Below, piece after piece: positions 44,751 through 56,518 of a stretch of 64,000 bases of DNA. A program made the position numbers and the translations under genes. This DNA comes from Neoceratodus forsteri (Eukaryota > Chordata > Ceratodontiformes > Ceratodontidae), in NCBI GenBank assembly GCA_016271365.2, contig CM057459.1, positions 816,909,001 to 816,973,000 on the forward strand. Reading direction: 5' to 3'. The notes under the pieces were generated by a model. It had not been told where the DNA came from. It ran no database searches and saw only the letters and a list, made by a program, of their open reading frames with translations. Within the stretch, counting starts at the first letter, position 1; every line of letters begins with the position of its first letter.

Positions 44751-45359
44751 TCATTCTGTTTGGTGATCACTTGTTCCCAAATGGCTACCCACTTCTAGAT
44801 CTGAGATCCTTTCTCCATCTCTGTTTGAGAGTACCAGGTCTAAAATTACTCCCTCTTGAGTGGGTTCCAACACATGCCCCTTTAGGGCATCAAGAATAAC
44901 AATGCTATTGGATGTGGCTGCATCAAAGGTACTCCTGTTAACGTCTGGCATATTCAGATCCCCCATCAACAATATCTCCCCTTTTTATGCCATCCTAAGG
45001 ATGTCTTCTATCATTTCTTTGTCTATTTCCTCCCCCTGAGATGGGAGTCTGTATAAAACCCCCATGCTGATTGTGGTGCCATTTCTGGTCTCCAATGTGA
45101 CCCACAGTGCCACCTCTCCTCCCTGTTTACCCTTTAGTTCCTTTGCTTTGATCCCTTCCCTTACATAGATAGCTCCTCCTCCTCCTCTTCTACCCTCCCT
45201 GTCTCTCCTGTAGATTGTGTACCCTGGCATGTTGACATTCCAGTCATGGTTCTCTGTGTACCATGTTTCTGTGACTGCCATGATATCCAGGCATCCCTCT
45301 TCCATCAAAGCCACCAGTTCATGGAGCTTGTTAACTAGATTACAGGCATTGGTACTCAT
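44751..45359 (-). pseudogene. CR1-3 endonuclease
   Basis: Frames 44985-45359 and 44751-44972 cover the APE domain. The first has S-T-N-A-C-N-L-V-N-K-L at the N-terminus, V-T-E-T-W-Y, P-G-Y-T-I-Y-R-R-D, G-G-G-G-A-I-Y-V-R-E-G-I and V-L-Y-R-L-P. The second has L-M-G-D-L-N-M-P-D, then I-L-D-L-V-L-S-N-R and G-T-S-D-H-Q. All active-site blocks (N, E, Y, D-x-N, S-D-H) are present. Only a stop/frame change near 44980 breaks it, making this the best-preserved endonuclease here. Confidence 0.9.
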
Positions 45360-45539
45360 TACCCTCCATTTTTTGATGGCCTTACTCCCTTTTGCCCCAT
45401 CCCTGTCATTATTGCCTTTGACTTTTTCTTAATTTACCCCTGCCCTTCTCCCTATTGACTTCTCTATCTTGGTGTTTACCTCACTAACTAACCTGATTTT
45501 TTTGGGGGGGAGCTATGATTTCCCTGCTCTTTTTCAGTG

Positions 45540-46453
45540 CCCCTTGGCTAGTTTAAATGTATGTGAATGAAGCATTTAAACCTATTACCTAGGATCCTAG
45601 TTCCCCTCCTGGACAGATGCATACCACTGCACCAGTATAGGCCTGTATCCCTCCAGGTGGATCCTCAGTCCCAATGAAGCTAAAACCCTGAGCTCTGCAC
45701 CAGTTTTTCAAAAATTTATTGAATCCCATGGTGTGGAGTACTCTAGTCTTGCCCATGCCATAGACAGGCAGCACCTCTAAGAAGGTTACCGAGCATGCTA
45801 CTTATCTAAGGCCCCTCCCCACCTCCACCAATTCCACTGCACTGACTGATCCCTTTCCCAACTGGGTCATTTCTCCCTAGGTGGACAATTACATCCAGCT
45901 CCCTCCCACATGTAGTTGCTTCCATGAGGATTCACTCCCTGTTCCTCCAAGCCATGGCACCAGTCAGGCACCTTACCCCCTTCCCCAGTTCTACCCTCCT
46001 AACAATGGAGTACCCCTTCAGGAGTTATTTCCTTCCCCTGTCGGGTCCCATGCCACCCTCCTGTGGGTCTCCTTTGGGGAAATTCCCACCATCCTCCTTG
46101 GTCTCCATTGCAGGTGCTTCCATAGAGGAACCACACGCTGCCAGAGTGATGTACGAATTGTGAAGAGGGGCAACTGAAGGGATACACCTCCGTTCTACCA
46201 CACTCACCCTTCCTGAGCTCACTGTGGTTCAACCGCTCTTCTTTCTTGGCAACCTCTGAGGCAGCGACGGCTGCACTGGTGGTCCCTGGGTGGTTAAGGA
46301 GATACCCTGAATCCTGGCCAACTCAGCCTGGAGATGGGCAACCTCCTCCCTCAGCCCAGAGAGGTGCCTGCAGATGGGACAACACTGCATCTTCCAGAAT
46401 GTCTCCTGGAAGATTGCCACTCCACAGCCACTGTACTGCACCACTCCCATCAT
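45540..46453 (-). pseudogene. CR1-3 ORF1 (cysteine finger, coiled coil, SGNH-esterase-like)
   Basis: The frame 46229-46453 has C-C-P-I-C-R-H-L followed by a heptad region (L-R-E-E-V-A-H-L-Q-A-E-L), the zinc-finger plus coiled-coil opening of CR1 ORF1. The frame 45589-45774 reads G-M-G-K-T-R-V-L, G-F-N-K-F-L-K-N-W-C-R and G-F-S-F-I-G. The complement of 45560-45620 holds a M-H-L-S-R-R-G-T-like segment comparable with the D-G-x-H-L-S block of the esterase domain known in CR1 ORF1. Between them the frame is lost several times. Confidence 0.7.
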
Positions 46454-46790
46454 CTCTTATTTGTGGTCTCTCAGCTGTTGTTTTGTATGCTTACTCATTC
46501 CTCTCTCTGTTTATTTGTTTTTTTTTATTTCATTTGTTTTCCTCCCTACTTTTCTACTGCCTCCATGCCCTTAAAGCTCCTGCTCTTCCTGTTCTGGGAC
46601 AGGAAGTTCCTGTATTCCTCATTAGTCTCCTTCTTACCTGCCCTGTCAGACCTCCAGCAGATGGGGGGGATGGAATGCTACTTTTTTCCCTTCTAGTATG
46701 GTGAGTCTTTTGTGCCTCTGTGATCACTCTCTTACTGTTCCCAAACAGGAAGTTCCTGTTGTCAGTCAAATCCTGTGCCTATAAAATTGG

Positions 46791-48092
46791 AACTAGCTAA
46801 GAATTTGGGGGTGGGGATGGAGGCTATATAGTCCCAGAAGAGTAGTAAAGTTCTAACAACACCTCTTTCCTCTTGCTGTTCTCTGCCAAAAGCTATCTAG
46901 GCCTGTTTTAAATTCAAACACCTGGCTTCCTGCTGCCTAAGCCACTCCCCATAATTCTCAGTTCCCTTTTTCACCTAGCTAACTGCACAGATAACAGTTC
47001 CCTTCACCCAACTCTGAAAAACACAACAACTCTTGTATTTCTTTGTTTTTTTTTCTTTTCTTAAAATGAAGGTCCCAGTAGTAGAGTTCTAGTTCTTAAG
47101 TTCCAGTAGAGTAGTAAAGTTCTAACAGTGCCTCCTTCCTCTTGCTGTGATCTGCCAGTAGCTATCGAGGACAGTTTTAAATCCAAACACCTGGCTTCCT
47201 GCTGCCTAAGCCACTTCCCCTAATTCACAGTTCCCTTCTTCACCTAACTAACTGCTCAGATAACAGTTACCTTCACCTTACTCAAACACACTAACTCTTT
47301 TTTTGTTTGTTTGATTTTACCTTAAATTGAAGGTCCCAGTAATAAAGTTCTAGTTCTTAAGTCCCAGAAGAATAATAAATTTCTAACAGCATTTCCTTTC
47401 TCTTGCTGTTCTCTTCCAAAAGCTATCTAGGACAGTTTTAAATCCAAACACCTGGCTTCCTGCTGCCTAAGCCACTCCTCATAATTTACAGTTCCCTTCT
47501 TCACCTAGCTAACTGCACAGATAACAGTTCCCTTCACCCAACTCAGACAAACACACTAACTCTTGTTTGTGTTTTTGTTCACTTGTTTTAACTGTAAATT
47601 GAGGGTCCCAGTAGTAGAGTTCTAGTTCTTCAGTCCCATTAGAGTAGTAAAGTTCTAACAGCACCTACTTCATCTTGCTGTTGTCTGCCAAAAGCTATCT
47701 AGGGCAGTTTTGAATCCAAATACCTGGCTTCCTGCTGCCTAAGCCACTCTCCTAATTCATAGTTCCCTTCTTCACCTAGCTTACTGGACAGATAACAATT
47801 CCCTTCACCCAACTCAGACAAACACCCTAACTCTTGTTTTTTGTTTGTTTTTCCCTTGATAGTCCCAGTAAGCTGCCTAAGCCACTCCCTCTAATTCACA
47901 GTGCCCTTCTTTACCTAGCTAACGGCATAGATAACAGTTCTCTTCACCAAACTCAGAAAAACACATTAACTCTTGTTTTTTTTGTTTGTTTTTACCTTAA
48001 ATTGATGGCCCCATTAGTTGAGTTCTAGTCCTTAAGTCCCAGTAGAATAGTAAAGTTTGAACAGAACTGCCTTCCTTTGCTATATGCAGAAT
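46791..48092 (-). repeat. Tandem ~268-bp units on the 5' side of CR1-3
   Basis: AGTAGTAAAGTTCTAACA (or variant) recurs at 46841, 47110, 47371, 47643 and 48046. The first four starts are 269, 261 and 272 bp apart. A partial unit lacking its first ~110 bp begins near 47865. Each unit contains GGCTTCCTGCTGCCTAAGCC, TAGCTAACTGCACAGATAAC and a T-rich stretch. The array abuts the 5' end of CR1-3 and ends where the hAT begins at 48093. Confidence 0.85.
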
Positions 48093-48313
48093 TAGGGATG
48101 AGTGGGTACTAAAATACCCAACCCTCAAGACTAATCGAAGGTACCTCAAAAGTACACCAAAATATGTGGATGAAAACTGAGTAGTCAGGTTGCGTAGTTA
48201 CTACCCAACTCTGACCATAACAAAAATCATACAAAAAAAACAGTTATTTGGACTATTACACAGTTTGTTAGGTGCCCTGAGCCATTATACCTATGAGGGA
48301 CATTGCTTGGGCG

Positions 48314-48780
48314 GGTACGAGAGGTGCAGCTGCTCTTAGCAAGCCTATTTCTGCTTCCAAAAATTATACCCATGGTGGGAAGTGCTCAGGCAGGTACGAG
48401 AGGAGCAGCTGATCTTAGTGAGCCTGCTGTGTCTAAAAATTATACCATGGTGGGCATTTCTGAGGTAGGCATGAGAGATGCAGCTGCTCTGATTGAGCCT
48501 GCTGCTGTTTCCAAAAACGATTCCCATTGTGGGCATTGCTGAAGGTATGAGAAACACAGCTGCTATTAATGAGCCTGCTTCTGTTTCCAAAAATGTTACC
48601 CATGGCGGGCATTGCTGAGGCAGGTATGAGAGGTGCAGTTGCTGTTAGTGAGCCAGGTGCTGTTTTGGAAAATTATACTCATGCTGTGCACTGATAAGGC
48701 AGGTATGAGAGGTGCAGCTTCTCTGAGTGAGGCTGCTGCTGTTTCCAGAAATTATACCCATGGCTTGTATCAATCAAACT
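48314..48780 (+). repeat. Six-copy ~77-bp minisatellite in hAT-2
   Basis: GGTATGAGAGGTGCAGCTGC or variants start at 48314, 48393, 48468, 48544, 48623 and 48702 (spacings 79, 75, 76, 79, 79). Each unit continues GAGCCTGCTGCTGTTTCC(A)AAAATTATACCCATGG. It lies just inside the hAT end, beyond the transposase C-terminus. Confidence 0.88.
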
Positions 48781-48879
48781 TACATAAATAACACTGATGA
48801 CTGACAAAATAAAACTAAGAGTACGGTGGCACATATGGCTAGCATGGCGGCAGTGGATATGGTTCTATTTGTTTCATAC

Positions 48880-50800
48880 ACAACCTAGTCATCATAATCA
48901 GCATCACTTTTTGCAGGCTGTTGTTCATGTTCAGGGTCAGACTCATATAATTCAGTGTTTGAGACAATTGGCAAATTTTCAGCATTCATTTTGAGAAATG
49001 TAAGCCATTCCACATTTGCAGGACTTAGAAGTGTTCTGTGATCAGTGACTATTCCTCCAGCTGTATAAAATATGTATTCTGAATATACACTTAGAGGTTG
49101 ACAACTGAGTACATTATTTCAAGATTTGCTAGATCTGACCATATTGTTCTCTTTTGTTTCCAATAGAGTAATAGATCTTCCTCAACATCAATCAAAGTAT
49201 GGTCTGCAAAATACTCCAGGATCATTGTGCTGTGTGAGACGGTTACATGTCTGGGAGATGAATCAGCTGCACTTTCTTTAAAGGATACTAGTCCAAGTTG
49301 TTGCAGGTAATGCAGAAGTGATTTACCTTCCTGACCCTGAACATAAGATGCCTGAGAAGCAGCTGTAGATGCCATTTCCCTTACTGATGACACTGGTGAT
49401 TGTGAAAAATTGATAGATGTGCTATTGTCTGTGCCAGAGGTGCACTCTGATGGTTTGGCAGGGTTTGACTGCTGTACATCAGTTAATGGTGTTGGGAGGA
49501 CAATGTCACATTTGCTTAGCAGAAGATCTCTCCAATGCTCAATGTCTTCCCCTGCAGGAATGATGGCTTTAATGTTCAATTTAAAGCAGGGATCTAGCAA
49601 CATAGCAAACACATAGGTGTCATTCTTAAACATGGCATTTAGTCTCTGACCAGTCAACAGTCTGAGACTCAAGTCATCTGCCAGTAAAACAGTGGTAGTG
49701 TCTTCTTTTGATTGAAAGTCTTTCTTTATGTCTTCAAGCAAAATGTGAAGAAATCTGATTTGAGGAAGACTTTGACTCAGAGTTACACTGTCCATACTGA
49801 CATCACCTGTGACAGCCTCAAATGGCTCCAGTAAGGTGACCAAAGATTCCAGTAGAGTTAGGATGCTGGAACTGATCATGATGTCTATTTTACCTATTTG
49901 AGTCTGTATGGTGTAGTCATGTACAGCTTTTTTCTGTTCAAGAAGCCTTTCCAACATGTGAAATGTTGAATTCCAGTGGGTTGGAACTTCCTGCTTGAAT
50001 GTACATAATGGCAAGTTGTTTGACCTCAGCAACCCCTTCAGGATTTTTTGTGCTTTCACAGAGTGGCTGAAATGACCACATATTTTCCTAGCAAGACCTA
50101 ACAGGTGTTAAACATTTCTGTTTCCATTTAAGCAAAAATGGATAATAAGATTTGACCATTGTGCAAAACAAGGTATGTGTTTGAAGCTGCACTCTCTAAT
50201 AGCTTTGTCTATGTTGGCACCATTATCTGACACTATGAACCCTGGAGATAAGCATTATGGGTAAGCCATTTCTGGAATTGATTTTGTAGCTCCTGCAAAA
50301 TATTCATAGCAGTGTGGTTTTCCTCAAAAGTGGTAATACATAATACAACCTGCTTCCTATTACATAAGATAGAGCAGGGATTATTACTTTCTGATTGAAA
50401 ACTTGAAAATGAGCTATAACAGTCATGTTGTCAATTGTTTAGTTGCAGGTCCATACATCTGTGGTTATGATAACCTGTGTCACCTTAGAGATTTTCAACT
50501 ACTTAGTGACTGCACTACACACCAAGTCATTAAATTGTTGAACAGCCTTTTTTGAGAAATATGTCCTATAGGGAATGGTATACCATGTTTCAATTTGGTT
50601 CATGAACTTGAGGAAACATTTTTTGGCAACAAAAGAAAAAGGGAGTTGACAATTGGCCAACAGCTTTGCAATGGCTATATTTTACAGCTGGCATGCTGGA
50701 TGCTTATGGATAAATGTTGATGTCCTCTGAACACTTTCTTTTAATGTTAATTGATGAGAATGGCAATATATTTTTAATTTGGGTTGAGCTTATATTTCTC
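48880..50800 (-). pseudogene. hAT-2 transposase
   Basis: The longest frame, 49091-50059 (322 codons), begins K-A-Q-K-I-L-K-G-L-L and has T-H-W-N-S-T-F-H-M-L-E-R-L-L-E-Q (Trp29). A central helical region follows, ending D-L-L-L-Y-W-K-Q-K-R. The dimerisation block Y-I-F-Y-T-A-G-G-I and H-R-T-L-L-S-P-A-N-V-E-W-L continues in another frame to about 48900. Upstream (50100-50800) broken frames give I-P-Y-R-T-Y-F-S-K-K, T-T-D-V-W-T and the region before the catalytic core. T-T-D-x-W-T includes the first acidic catalytic residue. The family is BED/ZBED-type hAT, different from hAT-1. Confidence 0.85.
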
Positions 50801-51239
50801 TTGTCTTTTTCACGTTGAGTACTACCTTGGGATTTTGTGGTACTTTATAGTGTCAGACAAAAACAGAAACATAGAAATTTTCTCCAGATAAGGACTGCTA
50901 GGCCCATTTATTCTGCCCACAAACCCTATACTTGTTATTGGCCTCAGGCCCTATTTGGTCAGTGGCTTCTCCTCCCTCTGCCCTACCGCCAAGGTTCGCT
51001 TATGCCTGTCCCAGGCATGCTTAAATCCCTCCACAATACTCACTTCCACCACCTCCTGTGCAGACTATTACATGTGTCCACTACCCCATCAAAAAAAAAC
51101 CTTTCTTACATTCCCTCTTAGCCTGCCACCTTACAATTTCATATCATGCTCCTTCATTGTTGTACTCCTCCTGTATTGAAGTAGGTCTCCCCACTGCACC
51201 TTGTTAATGCTCTTAAGGTACTTAAATGTGTCTATCATG

Positions 51240-52560
51240 CCCCCCTTTTCCTCCTCTCCTCCAGCGAGTACACATTGAGGTCCTTTAATCTCTCCTCATA
51301 AGTTTTGTGGTATAAGCCTCGTACCATCTTAGTCACCCTTCTCTGGACCCCCTCCACCCTGTCAATGTCCTTACAAAGGTGTGGCCTCTAGAACTGCTCA
51401 CAGTACTCTATGTGAGGCCTGACTAGTGTTTTATACAAAGGCATCACCAGCTCCCACCTTCTGCTAGTGATATCTCTGTCTATACACCCCAGCATGCTGC
51501 TGGCAGTCCCTGCAGCCTTGGTAATCTGCTTAGACATCTTCAGGTAATCTGATATAATAACCCCTAGGTCTGTTTCTTGATTAATGATCATTAGCAAACC
51601 CCCCCATCCTGTAGCTCTCCCCAGGGTTCCTATGTCCCAGGTGCATAATTTTGCACTTCGTTAAATTAAACCTCAGTCTCCACACCTCAGATGATTTTTT
51701 TTAAGCTTCTCTAGGTCCCTCCTCATTGTCTCCACCCCATCTGGAATATCCACCCTCTTGTAGATCTTGATGTCATCTGCAAACAGGAAGCGATTTTCCT
51801 CCAGCCCTTCTGCAATGTCACTAATGAATACATTGAACAGGACTGGCCCACTGACTAATCACTGGGGTACCCCACTGGTCACCCCTTCTCCCCAGGTTGT
51901 ATCCTATTTATGACCATCCTCTGTCTTCTGTCCATTAGCCAGTTCCTAAATCAGTTTGCCACCTTGTGCTCCATGCCCAGACTACCCATTTTGTTTACCA
52001 GCCTCTTAATGTGAGATGGTGTTGAAGGCTTTGCTGAAATCCAGGTAAGTGACATTTACCATTCTCCACTGATTTACTTCCTTCTTCACCTAGTCAAGGA
52101 AATCTATCAGATTCATCTGACATGACCTACCCACTGTGAATCCATATTTCCTCAGATTCTGTGCCCTATTTTGATTCCAGATGTCTCACTATTCTCTCTT
52201 TAAGTAGTTTCTCCATGACCTTCCTCACTAAGGAGGTGAGGCTGACCAGCCTATAATGCCATGCCTCCTCCCTACTGCTGGATATGTGTAAAGGCACCAC
52301 ATGTGCCCTCCTGCACTTCTGTGGAACCACTCCTGTGTTGAGTGACTAGGTGAACAAGGCTGGCAGAGGTACTGCTAGCTCTTCTCACAGTTCCCTCAAT
52401 ATCCTTGGGTTTATGCCATCTGGTCCCATTGCCTTGTCCACCTTCAGTTTTGTGCACTTCTCCAGGACTCCTTCCACTGTGAATGGACTGGCATCCTCCC
52501 CCCTTGGCATCTGTCACTCAGCTGTGGTCTCTGACCCTCCCCTCTTCAATGAATGCTGAA
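51240..52560 (-). pseudogene. CR1-4 reverse transcriptase
   Basis: Mostly broken frames; the clearest is 51388-51597 (E-T-D-L-G-V-I-I-S-D, P-L-Y-K-T-L-V-R-P-H-I-E-Y-C). The complement of 51750-51900 gives V-T-S-G-V-P-Q and F-L-F-A-D-D-I-K, and further upstream the Y-L-D-F-S-K-A-F-N-T block (near 52020) is readable. Catalytic residues are retained although the frame is not. Confidence 0.8.
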
Positions 52561-52834
52561 CAGAAGTATTTATTCCATGTTTCTGCCTTTTCCCAGTGTC
52601 TCTTCTTACCTCATCCCTTTTGAGCCTTACACTCTTCCCCTTGTTTTTCCTTCTATCACTGATGTACCTATAGAATACCTTGTCCCCTTTTTTAACGTCT
52701 ACACTAATCCTTCCCAGTCCATGCCTTTGCTCTCCTAACAGCCTTCCCCACTTACATTAGACACTCTAAGTATGCCTTCCTGTCATCCTCCCTTTGGGTC
52801 TCCTTATATTTCCGGAAACCCACCCTTTTAGCCC

Positions 52835-53635
52835 TTACCTTTTCTGCCACCTCTTTCGAGAACCTTTGTGGCTACCTCCTGTCTTTTCCTTGGACACCAG
52901 CATAATGCATTGGTTCATCACATCCACTATGGCTGGTTTTAGTTGCCTCCAGTGCACTTCAATTCCCTTTCCTGTGTCCCCCTTCTCCAGGGCTACTCTG
53001 ATACATCTCCCCATTTCTGCAAAGTCTGCCCTCCTCAAATCTAAAAACTTTGCCTTTGTGTGACTCAGTTCAGTCCCTGTCCCCATGCTAAACCACACTG
53101 TGTTGTTTCATTGGATCCCAGTTGTCCTTCTATGCAGAGATCTGTGATTCTGTCCCCATTGGTCAGTGCTAGGTCTATAAATGCCATGTCTCTTGTGGGA
53201 TCAAGAACAAGCTGCCTGAGACCTTCTCCCTATTGGTAATCCAGGAAGTTTATGCTTCTGGTTGAAGCAGCTGCCTGGGTGGTCCAATCTTCATCTGGCA
53301 TATTGAAATCCCCCAACAGTAGAACTTTATCTTTTATTGATATGGCATGTCTGTCATCCACTAGCTCCCTGTCCACTTCCTCCCCCTGCACCAGAGACCT
53401 GTAGATCACCCCCTGTGTGTATTGCTTCATCATTTCCAGTTTCAAGAGTAACCCACAATGCCTTGGCCTCCCCTCTGCCTACCCTGCAACTCTGTTGTCT
53501 TTATACCAATCCTGATGAATAAGACAAGCCCCCTTCCTTTTTTAGCCCCCTCTTTCCTGAACAGAGCATAACCCAGTACATTTATGTCCCACCCATGATT
53601 TGAAGTGTACTATGTCTCAGGTATTGCTGCTATGT
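52835..53635 (-). pseudogene. CR1-4 endonuclease (most of domain) and linker
   Basis: The frame 53230-53445 contains V-I-Y-R-S-L-V-Q-G-E-E and L-L-L-G-D-F-N-M-P-D; 52835-53098 carries the post-endonuclease T-K-A-K-F-L-D-L-R-R-A-D-F segment. The complement of 53560-53635 gives Y-T-S-N-H-G-W-D-I-N-V and G-Y-A-L-F-R-K-E. The N-terminal strand is missing here because L1-B is inserted. Confidence 0.8.
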
Positions 53636-53789
53636 GCAGAAGGAGGAGGAGGTAGGGAGGCTCCACCCAGAAGGAGGAGGTACCAGAATGGCAGCTATTT
53701 CCAAAAAATGCCAAGGCTTGAGCTGCATGTCCCACTCCCCCAGATGCACATAGACTGCTAAGATTGAGTCATTCTTCTGAAACAGGTTA

Positions 53790-55148
53790 ATGAATGTTAA
53801 CCATTTTTATGAGGAGCTGTCTTTGAAGAAAATTCAGAAGAATTACCTGGGCTATGGAATTATGTTATCTTATCGAGAATCAAAACAGCATCAAAGTGCT
53901 TTAATAAGAGGCAAACATTTAGTAGCAAGTTCCCTCAGAATTAAAAAAGCTACGATAACTGCAATGAAAAAAATGCCAAGAAATCTGCAGGAGGACCCAG
54001 AAGGTGATAAGGACATTTTTCCTCCCAAACTGAAGCTGTTCCTGTTGTTCCAGACATCTGACTGCAATTCAGAAGATGCTGTGGTGAGCAACATGGTGGG
54101 AACTTTGAGTGAAGGAGTCCAGCAAAAGGCAGTGACAAACTGCACTGGTATACCTCAAAACCAAGATATGGTGGAGGTTATGAATGGCTTGAGAATGGAA
54201 GGAGCTTTGTATGCAGGTGAGGTTGGGTCAGATGGGCAGCGGGCTCTGGAGGAGGGTGAAGCTGAGGACACAACAATGATGCCAGAGGATGCTGAGCTCA
54301 TGAAACCCAATGGACAAAAGCAAACGGTGAGCAAACATGTATTCAACCCAAAAAGCCAAGCCAAGATAACTTAAACAGTAATATGAGACACTCTTTGCCT
54401 AATAGTAATACCAACTCAGAGAATTTGAGGGTGTCTGCTTCACCCCCCAGGCAGTGGTCAAAAAAGTTAGCATAGGAAATGGAGTGGTGGGGGAGGCTGA
54501 GAAAATCAAGAGAACTTGCTATATAATGAAGATGCAAAGCACATAGCTATCATAGGTAGACAAAACTCTGATTCAGAATATGAGGAGGAATTAGAATCAC
54601 AATCTGGAGACTTAGAAATGGAAGACCCTCCTAAGTTGACAAAAATGTTGTTGAGTAAAGTTAAAACAAATTCTGAGAATATGGATCAAATTTTGGAACC
54701 CACAAGAAAAAGGAGAGGCATATTATAAATTGATGCAATTTTTGTTGCAATAAAATGTGGCCTTGAAACAAGAGTTAGCAGAGGTTAAAACAACCTTAAA
54801 CAATCTGCAAAATGAACTTGCTCAAATGCCTTCAGTGGTTAAAAACTTGAAGTAAACATTACAGAGGTGCAAGATAAACTTTTAGATTTGGAGCTACATT
54901 CTAGGAGAAAGAATCTGAGAATAATTGGGGCACCAGAGTCATGGAACAACAATAACTCTTTAACAGAGACTTTCAAAAAAGTTGCGGCAGTGTTTATGGA
55001 TACAACACCAGAAAATATTAACATGCCAAATGATAGAATTCACAGAGGACTGCGTCAGTGCCCAGAGGATAATGCTCCTCCAAGACCAATCATTTTAAAA
55101 TGTATGTTTTCTGCAGATAAAGAAAAAAATGATGATTGCAGTAGTTAA
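53790..55148 (+). pseudogene. L1-B ORF1p
   Basis: The 194-codon frame from 53790 and frames at 54516-54728 and 54867-55148 form ORF1. The N-terminal region is basic then acidic. A coiled-coil-like segment lies around 54640-54870 (heptads in K-T-N-S-E-N-M-D-Q-I-L). The RRM starts L-D-L-E-L-H-S-R-R-K-N-L-R-I-I-G at about 54880. The first part of the CTD follows, with D-R-I-H-R and P-R-P-I-I-L-K-C. The rest of the CTD is in other frames to about 55380. The 53790 frame is unusually long for an L1 N-terminus, and its first half matches nothing I recognise. Confidence 0.75.
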
Positions 55149-55719
55149 AAAGAAATGTGTAAATATTATGGGTGCTCAAATTGCAGTATATAATCACTTA
55201 CCATATGAATTAATACAACAAAGGAAAAAAATTGGACAGCTTCAGAGCTAGACTATGGTCAAAAGGTTATCATGCTATGATGATTCTCCCAGCAAAAATG
55301 AAAGTGATTATTAATGGTCAAAGATTCATTTTTAACTCCATTGAAAATGCTCTGAATGAATTAAAAAAAATGTATCCCTGACATAACTGCTTAAAGGGAG
55401 GATTGATTAAAAAGGTGTATCTAAGCCAATGGTATAGTGATATAGCAGTGGATGCGGAGGGGGGTACAGCAACTCCAGGAATAGGGTATGCTTCTAGAGT
55501 TAGACAAGGATGAGACGGGGGAGATTTTTTGAATAAACATGGATCTGAACAGGTCTGGAGAAATGGTTGTACATTTTATAAACTCAGTTTAAGACACAGA
55601 GTGAAACAGTTGGAAATAATTATTTGTAGTGGGACTTGCAAAAGGAATTTGATGGGTAAGGGAATGAGAAGAAAGATGAGGGAGTATAAAGAAGTGAAAT
55701 TATAAAACAACAGATGGCT

Positions 55720-56431
55720 ATGGGCAGAATTAAAGTTGTGCCTGTCATTGTTAATGGTTTAAATACCCATATGAAAAAAAAAACAAGACCATGTTATATA
55801 TTTAAAAAACAGGAGCTCAGATAATCTGCCTTCAAGAGACTCATCTGATAGAGAGAGAAGCAGTAAAGTTAAAACCAGGATGGTGTAACCTTTTGCTTTT
55901 TTAGTACAGGCATGAATAAAAGCAGAGGTGCTGCCATTTATTTTAATAAAAAAGGATTTGGCAATTTCAATAAAAGGGTCATATTCAGATAAAGCTGGTA
56001 GAATTTGTATGGTTAAGGTAGAAGTATTTAATCAAACATTTACGATATGCTCTGTCTATGCTCCATTTATGGACTATAATGAATTTGTGGCAAACATTAG
56101 GGAAGGCTTACAAACCTTACAAGTGGAGGATATGGTGATGGCAGGAGACATGAATGTTATACTTAACCCATATATGGATAAAACATCCATTCCATCCAAA
56201 GCCAATATTAAGTTAGCAAGACATGTGAATGCCTTTCTGCAGGCAGAGCAGTTCCTCGATACATGGAGAATAAGGAATCCCATTGTTGAGAATTATACTC
56301 ATTTTGATAAGAAAATCCATATTTTTTCTAGATTAGACTATATCTTTGTGTCTAACAATATGATGCAATACGTTCAACAAATGTCAATTGATTCTATTAT
56401 AATATCAGACCATGCTTTATTTATTTTATAA
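55720..56431 (+). pseudogene. L1-B ORF2 endonuclease
   Basis: The start is readable at 55740-55870 (V-N-G-L-N-T, I-I-C-L-Q-E-T-H-L). The frame 55928-56431 (167 codons) continues with S-V-Y-A-P, M-A-G-D-M-N-V-I-L, R-L-D-Y-I-F-V-S and I-I-S-D-H-A-L. These are the N, Q-E-T-H, Y-A-P, G-D-x-N, R-x-D-Y and S-D-H active-site blocks, all conserved. A frameshift near 55900 separates the first strand. Confidence 0.88.
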
Positions 56432-56518
56432 TTAAACATACTTAATCTGGAAAAATTAAGAAGAATCAATGGTGTTTTGATAACAGTTTATTAAAAAACA
56501 AACAATTTATAAAACATA

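Larger units (their letters stand above)
42498..46790 (-). mobile_element. CR1 LINE copy 3 (CR1-3), nearly full length
   Basis: On the minus strand, reading right to left: ORF1 (about 46453-45540) with a cysteine finger, coiled coil and SGNH-esterase-like part; the ORF2 endonuclease (45359-44751); linker (44747-44238); RT (43970-42689); and a 3' end with GGCAGATAAGGACCACTTGG at about 42520 and AACATAGCAACATAGAC at about 42498. It interrupts the Kolobok transposase in frame order. It is the most complete CR1 in the window, broken by frameshifts. Tandem units continue directly from its 5' side (46790-48092). Confidence 0.88.
48093..50861 (-). mobile_element. hAT transposon copy 2 (hAT-2), 3' part
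   Basis: The end at 48093 reads TAGGGATGAGTGGGTACT, similar in style to the TAGAGATG ends of the other hAT pieces. Inside follow a six-unit minisatellite, then the minus-strand transposase (48880-50800). CR1-4 begins at about 50862. The BED finger expected at the N-terminus is found on the far side of CR1-4 (62.4 kb), so the hAT appears to continue there and past the window end. Confidence 0.72.
50862..53635 (-). mobile_element. CR1 LINE copy 4 (CR1-4), 3' part
   Basis: The 3' end lies at about 50862 (complement ends ...CTATGTTTCTG), followed by the CAGATAAGGACTGCTAGGCCCA region. RT spans 51240-52560, linker 52560-53100 and most of the endonuclease 53100-53635. The FADD box is intact at 51772-51783. 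At 53635 the endonuclease is cut just after the position of T-E-T-x-Y-T, and its first part is found at 61914-62150, beyond L1-B. Confidence 0.85.
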
